Below are positions 1 through 12,600 of a stretch of DNA of 64,000 bases, in pieces (the stretch's first letter is position 1; each line of letters opens with the position of its first letter). Source of the stretch: Trichoplax adhaerens (lineage: Eukaryota; Placozoa; Uniplacotomia; Trichoplacea; Trichoplacidae); the NCBI RefSeq assembly GCF_000150275.1, contig NW_002060949.1:2601836-2665835 (forward strand), given 5' to 3'. Both the position numbers and the translations under genes were made by a program. The notes beneath the pieces are model-generated. The model did no database searches. It worked only from the letters and a program-made list of their open reading frames with translations, and had not been told where the DNA came from.

Positions 1-3000
1 AGCGTGGACGGAAATTTAGGTTTAACATATTCCTCACTCAAAATTTTAACATTAGGTTTCGCTACTGTTCTACCAAGAAACTCTGAAGAACCCTGATAAT
101 TAAAATGTACAGATTTAAGAAATTACGAACAAACGTCAATGTAGTAAAAATAGAATGAATATAATGCAGATCCACTATACGGTGTAATCTAGTATTTATC
201 ACGTGAAATAGATAAATATTGAGTATCAAACATAGTGGTGACCAATTGCAATTAATTAAAGGGCTCACCACAAGATCATTATCAAAGACATCAATAACGA
301 TGGTTCCAGGACTTTTAACAATATCTTCTAAAGTACCATATAAAACGATTGATCGCATTCTAATTGTCTCATCCCAAATTGGGCTCAAAGTTTCTCTAAT
401 TATTCTTGTTTCCACTGTTATGTTAGAATACATGATTCTAGCGAAAGGATCTAGATTCAATTTATAAATATGAAACAAAACAATTGTTGGTCAGTCATTA
501 CAAGCATATTTTGTGATTGATGTTTTTGTAAATAGGGTTGGCCCATTGTGTTTATGCATTAACTTTTAATTCCTACCAGAAAATCCTGATTTATCACAAG
601 CCGCTAAACTACGAGCTTGATAGAGATAAGCTCGTAGTTCGAATTTGTGTTCCTCAATATACTTGACAGACTTTGGCGGAACCAAAGAGAACTCATCTGC
701 ATTTTTTAACTGTTTAGAGAAATACGAGTAGATTTCGATATAATTATAAAGCACATTTTAAGTCGCAAATTCATACAAAAATAAAATTTTTCTTCATGCT
801 CATTGTACCTAACCTTATTTGTTAATTTATAACCTTTCGGTATACCACGGACATAATCTTTTTTGTGGGACTGCAAGCCGAGCCATAACATAAGGCGCAC
901 TCTAGCTTGAACAGTATTCTCATTAAATCCATAGCCCTTTTTGCCAGGTACCTAAAATGAATAAAATTTAATTAAATTAAGTATATTAATAACATGGCAA
1001 TATCTTGTTTAGCTTTACGTCGTTACATTTTAATACGCAACTACTACAGAGACGCTTCTTAGTGCAAAACTTGATTACAACATCATCGATATGTAGTAGA
1101 AAAATATTGCTGTATTACCCTGTGATAAAGTGTCTATTTAAAGTGAACACTTCCGTATCTTGAGAATAAATCAATTTATTACATAGATTACGTCTTCTAC
1201 TAAGTACCAAATTAGCTACGACTAACTGAACTTCGGAAATGAAATCTCGTACTTATATACTTTTGGTTATAGGGTATCATCAGGATACAGGGATCAATAT
1301 CTATCTTAATTAAGTTAGCATTTCGTTACTAGCGTATTTCAAGGTATGAAAGTCACCTAATACAGCATCCCTAACAACTACTACAATCTGCATTATAACT
1401 ACTAACACAAATACTCACTTATACAATCTTATATTCTACGATTTAGCACTCACAAGGGTATTCATCTGACTAATTAACACACGATTTACAATACTCGTAC
1501 AATCTTACAATCAATGTTTAAGATATACTTGGAGCTGCACTACATACCCGTAAAAAGAAAGAGGTCATCTTTCCACAGTCTATTCCCCGTTGGCATTCTA
1601 ACTCAGAGTGGATAATATCAGCAGCAGGTATCCTTGCGTAAGCGATTCGTTTACCACCAGCTATCATCCATAAGAAAACGTCCGGCAAGGCTTGTTGCGG
1701 CTATCAAATAAACAAAATCATCCACAATAACTATAGTATAGATGTCAACAGTAAGTGATTTAAATTACGTTACTCTATAGTGTAAGGTAACTGACATTTA
1801 AAGTAATGTTGATGCTAAAGTTTGAACTATTTGATTTCAGAAATTGTAATGCGGAGCAGTTAGAGCGGAATGAAGCATGGAAGAAATTAGTAAAGATTAC
1901 ACGAATTCGTTAGTTTACCGTATCAACCAAATTAGTCAATCTTTCTACCACTTGATGAAAGCTAGCTAGTTTTCCCTTAATATACACTAGGGTATCGGAC
2001 CGTTTACTTATTTCGTATGCTAAATTCGAAACGACAATCTTTGATTCCAAGGCAATCATTGGTTAATAGAAAGGTTCTTGATAGCGCTCTAAGATTAGTT
2101 AATTCAAGTTTGTCACATTTCTTACCATTTCGCGGCTGCACAATTTCATTCTAGCAATATCTAGATCTGTTATTCCTAATCGGTGGCTAATACTCTCATT
2201 TTTAAGCATGATAACCACTTGGCTAGCAAAGTGGATACCAATGAAATAAAGATGAGTGAAACCATATTGTACACAAATAAATTTAATTCTTTATAGAAAA
2301 TAAATCCTATAGCGCTACTCAAATTTAGAGCTAACTTGCATCCAGCAATTAATTCATCCAGGACGGCTCTAAAGTAATCAATAGTTCGTGCATCTTTATG
2401 CTTTGCCAGATCTTCTATTTCAACTAATCCACATAACTATTTTCCGTTTATTAATGGAGTAGAAAGGAACAGAAAATTTTGTTTTGATATGTAGTTAAAT
2501 TGTATTGATTGTCGGCTTATACAGTATTATTCTTTACTTACTAAAGAATGGCGAATCTTATCAATCATATTCGCCAAGTAAATCCTATACAGATGAGCAA
2601 GCCACTTGCTTTGAATATATAGACAAGGCTTCGTATTCTCCCAGGGTATGAAGAAATAAGTACTATGGCAACAGAGAAGATATTAGCGCTTTATTTGCAA
2701 ACTGTGAAAAGAAAATTACTATTCTAAATTGATTGGACGATATCGTACTCATCAAAAGAATCCGGCAACATTGGGTGTGTTGTTGCATGATGATATAGGA
2801 TATGTTCAGATCCATGATGCTCTTCAGCAGTGCTAACTACCGTGTGTGCGTCATCGGAGGCATTAAAATCGATCTCATTGCCATAATTACCTACATAAGT
2901 TTGTATGTAAGTGAGTTTAATCTATACAAAATGTAAGTCTTATAGACTTGTAACATACTGTGTTTTGAAATTAGAATAGGTGTAATATTGGAGTCTCACC

Positions 3001-6000
3001 AATAGTTACTTAGTACATGTACACTACGGTATTTACTTACCCATAGTTAGTTCCAATTCTACAGGTTTGTCACTATATTTTTTGTTTATCATACTACATT
3101 CTGATAATAACGCAAATAGTAAGAACCTTTCCTGTTTCCCAAGCAGTGTCTATGGTTGAAAAATAGATTTATTTAATCTCCAAGGTACGTATTTAACTAC
3201 CAAACGGATAAATATTTTAATATTTTACATTATTTATAACAACCTTAGGCAAGGCGGGAATTGACGAAACTTTATTACCACATGCTACCGATCCATGGTG
3301 CGTTTCACATAAATGGACCGTTAACGATATAACCAATCTCCCACGATATGCTGCACCTTCTCCCTAAACATGAGCAAATAAGAAAAGTTTTCCGCTTCAG
3401 AATAACTTTTATTGTGTCTAAATATAAGCTACGACAGGTATATCCATATTTATTCAATTAAAGGAGATACATACTTCGCCCTGATTTAGTTTGATATTTT
3501 CATCAAACATAGAAAAATCTCTAGTCGATCCATAGAGATAAATGCTTGTAGGTCCATATGTAGGCAGAAAACCTAAATTTGAAGATATATGCAATACGCG
3601 TATAACTTCTGATGATGTATGTATAAATGGCTAGCTTACACGATCGGAATTGTGTCTCCAATCTAACTATATAACATAACGTAGTTATAGCAGAGTCGAC
3701 GAATATCTCCTCAATGGCATGTTTAACGCCTTAGGCACAACATTTACCTTTAGATAATTTATTATAAGATATCTTGGACATTTCTATCACATGGGTAGCA
3801 ATAGGAACATCGGTTGCTACAGCATCACTACGAATACATAAGATTAAAGAATGACGTTGTTCATTATAACTTGAACTAAAATTGTTAATAATCATCTCGT
3901 GAGAAATTAGTATAAAATTTATAAGAAATCGGTGTAAAGAATTGCAGCAAAAAAGTTGTGGGAAAGTTACTAGAAATACCAAGTGGAATATAGTATAACT
4001 AATTGGTATCACGACTACCACTAGGCCGGTAGGATAGATCATGGTAGATTCGGGCTGATAATGTAAACATTATATAAGCGAGGACACGTTGTGAATTAGC
4101 TGCACGTTTAGATCAGATACTACTGCTTCTTTGCTCTACATCTACTCTTTAATTCGATCATTTAAGATCTTGCTTTCTACTAACTTTATCATTCAGAGTT
4201 AGAGGAGCGAGGTGTATTTCGCAACTACTATACGAATATTTCAACAATTAAACATTATGGAGTAAATATAACCATAGTGAAGTATAATATATCTTACGTT
4301 TCAAACGTAGCCTAACATGGTTATGAAGAATTAATTTCTTATTCGAAATAGCAAAGAATACACAGTAGTTTACAGTATTGCAAAAAAGCCGCAACATTTA
4401 AATACGTTTATATTACTATGAGTCTATACCTTAGTCTTTTAATATATACTCAAATATTAAATAATCGCTGAAAATACTTACCTATCTTTTATTTGAACTT
4501 TTGCAGTAGCACATAATGGCGGAAACTATTGGTTTGGTAATAATCATGAAGAAAATTTTAGTTCATGCTGTAACCCGATAATTATAAGACTGGCAATTTA
4601 TTTGGTTAATATGAAAACTATTTCATAAGACTGCTTACTAAATCAGTAATACAAATGCATTCGTTCCATATTGGTTTATAGGTATGTCTTTTTACAGGAG
4701 TTTTTACCTATATTGTAATTTAGGGACGAAATGCAACGATAAGTGTAATCAGATAAGTCACCAGAAATAACAGACTTTATCACAATGTACAGTAAAATTA
4801 ACTCACAGAATGCCCAAAAAAATTGACCTCAACGTAAGCATCTGTAAGTTCTTTCTTTGACTGTTGAAAGGTAATAAAACATAATCAAAAAAGTTAAATA
4901 ATTTTGGCTTAATATAATAGTAATATATGCTATTATTGAGGAGTCTTGCAATGTATAGTCGTAAAGATTAGCGATATTCTACGAAACCGCATAGGCAAAT
5001 CGCACCTCTCCGCGTGTGATAACTCGCTTGATATTTGGTAAAATACCACTATCCACTGATTACATGCGTGAAATAAAATAAGAAGCAATTAGCAGAAATC
5101 TGAGATTGCAGGCCAAAGTAATGACCGTTACACTGTATTTGCTTACTCTGTGGTAGACCATCTGCATAATAAATATTAAATTTATAATTCGCTCTAGCTC
5201 TGTCAGCGGAACCTCCATCCGGGCTCAGTAGGTTGCTAGTTTTATTTACAATCATATAGAATTAATATCATGTTAAAATTCAAATTAAAAGTATTTATAA
5301 TATATAATCAGTCACCTGTCAATGTCGTCTTCGTTCTTAACTTTCCCTGGGGTTGAAATACTCGTTCCACGTGCTATAACTGCAATGTCAACCTTTAAGT
5401 ATCCCTACACATTGACATTAAAATGGAAAATAATACTTAACGACAGATAATTATGATAGAGCGCATCTAGTTTTATTAGTTTCTCAATAATAAGCAAATA
5501 ATTTACTTTGCAAGAATTTGTATGATCGTGTGGATCGGTAAGATAGGCCCATTTACGGTAAAATTGATGATCTGATGATAAATTCAGGTATTAACAAGTT
5601 TATGAATATTATTATCTCATTCAAAGTACTGTTTCGACAGTAATAATCAAATTTTATTTATATTATAACAGCAATTACTTACCGGGCGCATTATATACTG
5701 TTTGAATGTCAAGCTGTAAAATTAAGGTGAACAGAATACGTTGAAAAGAGAATGCAAAAATTATTTGCAAAGTTAATTTAACCCACTAATGTACAGGATA
5801 CAATTACTAATCAAAAGTTAGACTACAACACACCTTATACATTCCAACTAAAGAATGAGATTTAAGTGATAATTTTCCGCCAGTTGAATTTACCTACATA
5901 TATATTCAAGTTAAGAAAGAAAACAATATACAGGATGTTAGCATAACGCTGACGATACTTTAAATACAAAATAGTAAAGTATAGTCAATGTTATTTTACT

Positions 6001-9000
6001 ATCTTACTTCAAGTAGAATCATTTTTTCCATCACTAAGGCATGAGGTATCTGATAGTCAAATACAAAAAACTAGAAAGGCAAGAGTATATAATAAAAGCA
6101 CTTTAGTAACAAGTTTATCTCAATTATAGACTCAAGTTATATGGTTGGTAAAATTGACAATCCAACAGTGACTATTTTATTTGCTACTACCTCATAATGT
6201 TATATACCTCATTATATAACGGACAATTTGTAGCTTCTTTGACGTTCGTCTTTTTCTTATCACTACCAACAGTAACATGAACTACAGGATTGATATTTAT
6301 ACCACTTAGTTGTCGAGCTTCGTGAATCCGGATGTTAACCTATGTATATACCGGGAAAGTATAAATATGTAAACCTATTAAAATTATTCATAAGTCATGA
6401 TTTCAACTTCTTTACGCCATATATATCCAAGTTTAACTATACGAGTAAATAACTTAGTTAGGAGTAATAGTAATATTTTTGTACAGTTCGTATACCTCGT
6501 AAGTTTGTGGTACAACAATCTTTCGTTCCTTCTCCAACTTTCCGAATGCATTATAAATCTCTCTATCAAAGTGATGATAAAAAATAATTAAAAAAAATGT
6601 GGCAGTTACGGACGAAGAACGATGCTCGTTCTATTCAGTTGTCTAGTTTAAGGATTATCGAAAATGCGTATTATCATACCTATGCCTCTGGGGGGCTTGC
6701 TGTTCTAGAGAAGGCGGATGAGGAACTTCCGGTAATTCGACAGGCTTACCGTGCTTAAAGCCAAAAATTTGATCATCTTCCGCTTCTGAATTTTCTGAAT
6801 CAGTCAGTTTATCACTATGACTGCTATTTCCATCGTTGTTACCCCTAAATGGTAGTTTACGTAATACCTTTCGTATGTTTGGACTGTTGATAAAATATAA
6901 AGATAAAATAAATATTCAAGTTATTTTAACATCAATATACATTTTCTTAAGTGAAAGATAGTTTAAGCTGTCTTTATAATGTACTAAACATTCTTTATTA
7001 TTACTAAGCATAAAGACTACGCTATTGCAATGCTTTGTAAAAATATCCACATTTTGAATTATCAGATCCCAAACTCACTGAAATTTAGCCGGAAATCTTC
7101 TACCGACTTCATTTGGTATGTCAGAAATTTCTGATTCTGCAAGATCTAGACTCGTAGCAGAATTCCTTCTTTTTACGTATGGTTCCACATGTGGGCCATC
7201 AAAGTGATCAACATAGCATATATTGCTATTTCCCGTACGTTTTTGTCCGCCAGGCGGTAAATAGTTTAATTCTAACACAATTAAGGAATTCTGTACATAG
7301 CGCAACATGGGTTAGGCACGTAAAATATTGTGACAATATCGAGCTACATTATATAATAATTAATTTAGAATATTAAATAGAACTGACGGCTATGGTAGGT
7401 TTGAATGTTACAGATCACATCTATACCATATATCAGTACAATAGCTATCAATCACACGCGTAGATTGTTATCATAACTAACCGGCAAGATTGCGTTGTTA
7501 ACATCTAAGAGATTTTCCGATAATTCAAGTTTTTCTTCTACAACTAAACTTCTCAATGATGTTTTAAATCTGCAGACAAACCTAGAACAAGCAAATAAGT
7601 GTTTTCTTTCCACAATTATATCATTCATGTTTAAGTAATTATAAAGTCCTGGAATCCTATGCAACAAAAATGCAATGATTACGGTTTCGTATTATGCGTA
7701 TCTACTATTTCTTACCTATTATGCATATGCTTTCGAAACTGATAGACTTTAATCTCAATAAAATCTTCTCGGTTAAGAGGACTGTTAAGCCTCCAATCTA
7801 AATCCTAAAGACGTACAGTGTATCAAGTGAGTTTATCACGTTAATGAAATATTAGTTATATAACAATTGCTCGGTTATAATTCAATTTATTAAGATGCAA
7901 TTAGTTCGAAAGCTTCTTACGCAATATATTATGTACTGGATGCATAGATGCTACGTTTGTTATCAGCAGTTTATAACCTGGTCTATCTGCCGTATTACAT
8001 ACGGCAGACAAGCATCTCAGCATGATCTTACCTGATTCCAATCTTCAACTGCATTTTGTAATATCGCAGTTTGCTCACTTTCACCTAAAATAAGGTGATC
8101 AATATAAAATTTAAAATCGCATCTTACACATAGTCATTTTTTGTATTTAAATGAATTACCAAGACCGTAAAGAGATTGATAATACGCGTAAAACTTCTTA
8201 CATTGGTAAATACAAGTCGTATAGTATGTATAATTTTCGTAACGTTGAAAGCATTAGAGTGTATTACTGTACCGTACATTATCGTTATAGCTCTAGTATC
8301 CTTGATTGACTATATATAGATCTTTACAATCCATATGTGTACAATGGCGTCAACATTATTGCAAAACATATGGTTGGTAGATGTTTATCGTGTACTACAA
8401 TATTTTACTTATTGAACTAGGTTGAAAAATACAGTAGAATAAATACAGCGTAGTCATGACGTAGGTCAGACGGTAACGATGAAGACATGATAGTAGCTGT
8501 AAGTAAATTTTTTTAAAACTAGCTGACCGTCAAACGCTATATTCTACTCCGATTACCGATATCTCTACGCGTATCTAAACATATCTGTGCAATCAGTCTA
8601 TGTAAACTGTTTATAAATGGTGTAAAAATGATCAAACAGCCTTCAAATTCAAAATAAAAAGACGACTTAATTGATTCACAACCGTTGCAAAGTCGTCTGA
8701 TTAGAATCTTGTTGTAACCCAAACAATAACCATGCTTGATAATATTAACGAAGCGTATATCGCTATTCAGGATATACATATACATTTACTCGTCGAATTA
8801 GCAAAATGGAATTCACCCGTTGTAGTCTCGCAGAAATATTAACTATTATTCCAGATGTAATAAGATAACATACTATGCTAATTTAAAATAAAAAAAGTTA
8901 AAAAATAGAAATCGCAGGGGACATGTACTAAAGGCTTAACGATTCCAGCACTACCATTGGAAATCAACTCTCGATTCCTACACCGACGTGGTTGAATTCC

Positions 9001-9120
9001 CTCCAAAGCACGCATTATTACCGTTCAATTATTATCTTTACCTCTAAATAATGCCCTAGCAAAATAGGTACATTGAGATTTGAGTGGTCCAATCGATTTT
9101 ATAGTTAAATATAAAGCCAT
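1..9120 (-). CDS. OTOF: Otoferlin-like (type II) ferlin, multi-exon, 3' end beyond window
   Basis: Ferlins are multi-C2, tail-anchored Ca2+ sensors for vesicle fusion. I assembled this gene from more than 20 minus-strand exons with GT/AG borders. The first exon (9042-9120) begins [13 protein letters not shown], the start of C2A. C2A continues through 8032-8084, 7716-7804, 7482-7581 and 7079-7290 (ends [11 protein letters not shown]). C2B begins at 6208-6339 with EARQLSG, a ferlin signature. Exons 5507-5571 and 5316-5404 carry RKWAYLTDP and [10 protein letters not shown]2C pieces are 5147-5235, 4807-4860, 4482-4525 and 3748-3827. Exons 3475-3572 (FLPTYGP), about 3276-3364 ([10 protein letters not shown]), 3041-3100, about 2740-2890 (GNYGNEID), 2542-2662 and 1548-1700 ([13 protein letters not shown]) form the central region. 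C2D is in 777-951, 577-709, 269-450 and 1-92, with Ca2+-loop aspartates in DKSGFSDPF and DND. Loops such as [12 protein letters not shown] favour otoferlin over dysferlin. C2E, C2F and the membrane anchor lie left of the window. A few linker exons are unresolved. Confidence 0.9.
9042..9120 (-). other. OTOF: Ferlin first coding exon (start-codon exon)
   Basis: This exon has an ATG at 9118-9120 (read on the minus strand) and encodes [13 protein letters not shown] through ALFR. It ends at a GTAAAG donor and joins in phase 1 to the exon at 8032-8084 ([16 protein letters not shown]). The protein start matches the MAL... start of otoferlin C2A, which supports the choice of initiation codon. The pentamer promoter cluster begins about 200 bp upstream. 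Confidence 0.8.
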
Positions 9121-9276
9121 TTCTTTCTTCTATACAAGGTTATTTCCTCCTATCAACAAGTAGTCACCAACAGCTAACTATTGGACATTGGTTCTTCTTC
9201 TCTTCCATATCTAGGAAATAGTCTACTGTATGCGACTGGATTGAGTATGGTATTTATGTACGTATTGCGTTTTTAC

Positions 9277-9326
9277 CGGGGGCTTGCGCAGTTTAAACAG
9301 TGCGCATACAAGAAACTGCGCACGTG
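9277..9326. promoter_or_regulatory. TGCGCA-rich (NRF1-like) elements between ferlin and RSPH10B
   Basis: TGCGCA occurs at about 9285-9290, again at 9301-9306, and within TGCGCACGTGCA at about 9318-9329. These resemble half-sites of the NRF1 palindrome (TGCGCATGCGCA). They sit between the divergent starts at 9120 and 9689, directly beside the pentamer array. The assignment rests on motif similarity only. Confidence 0.4.
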
Positions 9327-9536
9327 CAGTGTACAGTACAGTACAGTACAGCGTAAAGTAGATACAGTACAGTAGCACAGTATGTACTGTACAGTACTGT
9401 ACTGTACAGTACAGTATTGTCCGTACATTACAGTACGGTACAGGACAGTAGACGTTTCAGCTGGATGATACAGTACAGTTCTGTACAGTACTGTATAGTG
9501 TATAATACTGTGTTCAGTACAGTACAGTACTGTAAA
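9327..9536. promoter_or_regulatory. Pentamer array A (ACAGT/ACTGT concatemer) in divergent promoter
   Basis: About 210 bp are made largely of ACAGT and its reverse complement ACTGT joined in register. This gives many copies of TACAGTACAG and the palindrome TACTGTACAGTA. It lies between the ferlin start (9120, minus) and the RSPH10B start (9689, plus). Weaker copies follow at 9618-9636, 9943-9955 and 10085-10125, inside the 5' part of RSPH10B. The position suggests a bidirectional promoter element, which is inference. Confidence 0.7.
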
Positions 9537-9688
9537 TAGTCCATGGTCCGAGCATCCGACTCACGCTTGAAATGTAGTACTGCGCAAACTCGAACAGGAA
9601 ACTAAGGTAGCTAATATACACTGTATATTATACAGTAGAGAGAATCATGTGATCAATATTCACCAGTATCATAGAAACGGTAAACAAC

Positions 9689-12600
9689 ATGCCGGAGCAA
9701 ACGACGATGCCAGCGACCATTACTCAAAATCAAGATGACTCCAAAGAAGTTACAAATCCTGAAGAAAATGTAAAAGATACAGAAGAGAAACCAAACGAAC
9801 AGCTCCAACCAAAGCCGGATATAGATTTATACGATGAACCCAAGTTATCGGAAATCATTATCGAATAGTAAGTACTGTGATGATAGAAAATTTTCTCCCT
9901 TCGTTTGCTTATGTTGATATCGGATTTATCCAGTATACGTTGTACAGTATACACTCATATAGCAAAGATTTATGATATGAAGTATACGCTGCAAAATTTT
10001 TAGCTTCTATTGGATTTGCCTGATATTATAATTGAGATAGAATTATCATCGTGTCAGCTTGCATTTATATAGCAGATAGAATATACTGTACAATGTACAG
10101 AGTGTCCAGTACAATCAGTACGGTAATTGCTGCCTAATATGTTACGGTATGCAGTGATATGCCAAGTTAACTGCCAATGTGCGATAAATCTGCTCTATTT
10201 AGTTATGATGGCGAAAGACAGAAAGGCTTATTTCATGGATATGGTACGGCATATTTCATTGGAGGAAATATTTATCAGGTATGACATAAATGTGTGAGAT
10301 CAGCGCCATGCAAAATATACGAGTCGTATATGTAAAATAGAATGCATGGGCTGATATGGAGTGTTCGACGGTAACTGTTAGGGTAAATTTAGCAAATTAT
10401 TAAAAATCAGATTTAGTTTCATTATGTAACAAAATAAGCATAAGGCAAACCTTTAACATTAAGAAAAGTATTTACAAAGCGTATAAAGACATCTATGATC
10501 ATTATATTTTAGGGAGAGTTTCATGAAGGAGAAATGCACGGAAGTGGTAGATACGTTTGGTATGATGGAGTTATTTACGAGGTCAACATAATTAGACATC
10601 TAATACTCTATACAAGTAGAACAGGAATTAACTTATTTAAATTAATATGTACCAATGTAAAATTTAAACATCGATATCGGTATAAAATGGACCGGAAATT
10701 TCTTATCAATTTACGGATGTAAATTAGTGAATGGATTTGAAATTTTGATGCAGTGTTATTAAACATTAGGGTGACTTTAATCGTAATGAAATTACGGGAG
10801 CAGGCAAATATACATGGACGGATGGGAGGTAATGTATTGCATATATGATTAATGATATATGATATTATACAAGCAAATTGATTGACTGATCTTCCTTCAA
10901 GATTAATGTTTTTCGCTTTTTTATCTCCTGTATTAGTCAATATGAAGGTGAAGTATACGCTGGTTTACGACATGGTAAAGGTTCTTATCGCAGCTCGTCA
11001 TGTCCCTCATCATACATAGGGCAGTGGATTCTTGGAAAGCGCCAAGGATGGGTAAAATGATTCACTATTTGTCAAACCTGATATCGATTTACGCCTGTAT
11101 ACCTTTTATCTAGAGTATTACATGTCCCTATTTCTTTTATGCTTTAATTAATAGGGAGTTATGTATTATGATGTTGATGGGCTATCTTATTATGATGGCC
11201 AATGGCAAGATAATAATCGACATGGATTTGGTGTTAGACGATATCGTTCCGGGAACGTTTATGAGGGCGAGTGGGAAGACGGCTTACGTAATGGAAAAGG
11301 CACAATGAGATGGTTAGATCAGAATGAAACTTATTCCGGCATTTGGAAAGATGGCGTTCAGGTAAAAAATAGCCTTTATGATGTGATAAGATTGATAGTG
11401 CACCGCACTTATTCCAACATTTCAATAACACATTATATAGCATAGTCTAGGCAGTTATGAATTGATTTAATATCTCTAATTTCTACATAAACCGATTTAA
11501 CATAAAAATCTTATCGCTCATAGCATGGTCATGGAGTACATACCTGGTTTGTTTCTAGAGCAGTTGATACACAGGTAAAGTAGTTTTTCCTCTATATCGC
11601 ATATGTGCTAATATCTTAACATTGTATCTGAGATATAATATTGCTATTTAAAGTGAATAGCTGGTAATTAATGATATTATTTTTATATCATTTCGTTTCA
11701 GTTTCCTGTTCGTAATCAATACATTGGCAATTGGCAACAGGGAAAACGTCATGGGTTTGGTGTTTTTCATTACGCAAAGTAAGAAATGTTCTGTTTACAC
11801 AAAAAAATTAAAATGCTTATGTCGGTAAATCATGATAAAATAAATAATTTTAATGTTTCCTCAGCGGCGCAAAGTATGATGGTCAATGGTCAAATAATAT
11901 GAAGCATGGAAAGGTAAATTTTAGCTATCTATCCTTAAGTCAGTTCCGTTATTTTATCTATTGATAAGTTACTTCAAGATCAGTTCTATGTAATAATAAC
12001 TTGCACTTGCATATCTTACCATCAAAAGGGAAAATTCTATTTTAAGAACGGAACAGTGTTCGATGGATCTTTTGAGGAAGATCACATGGTAGAATATCCA
12101 CTACATGAAGATCCCAATAACAGACCTAAATCTCCACTTGGTAGTCCCTCCAGACTAAAATCACCGCTAGGATCTCATACAGGTTAGCAGTGATAAAGAA
12201 TGGTTTCGAATAATTAACAAACATTCTGGTACTGTTATACGATGGATAGTTTCAGTACTAACAGTTTACTTATTATCGTCATAGATGAATCAATTGATGG
12301 AAGTTTCGAAAGTAATCTGTTGATAAATATTGAAAACTTACTAACTAGTACAGATGTATTCGATATGAAAGATGAGCTTGCGAAGGTAAAATTTAAACTC
12401 ATTTAGTTATCGAAAATTTTTATTACGGTACCAGATCTATAGCCCTGAGAATTAGTCTAATTTTGCAATTTATATCTTTTATCATTAAACTTAATGTTAG
12501 CTAAATAACAGCTTATCTTAGCTACAAAAGTTGGAAAATGTTATTAGTATTATTTTATATCAAAACTCGCATTTACCATATTTGATAACTAATTTACGTT

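Noticed and set aside
3731-4042. 103-codon ORF read as an N-terminal extension in the ferlin
   Set aside because: Only the part 3748-3827 ([16 protein letters not shown]) is exon. The upstream hydrophobic portion is intron, and an AG acceptor sits at the boundary.
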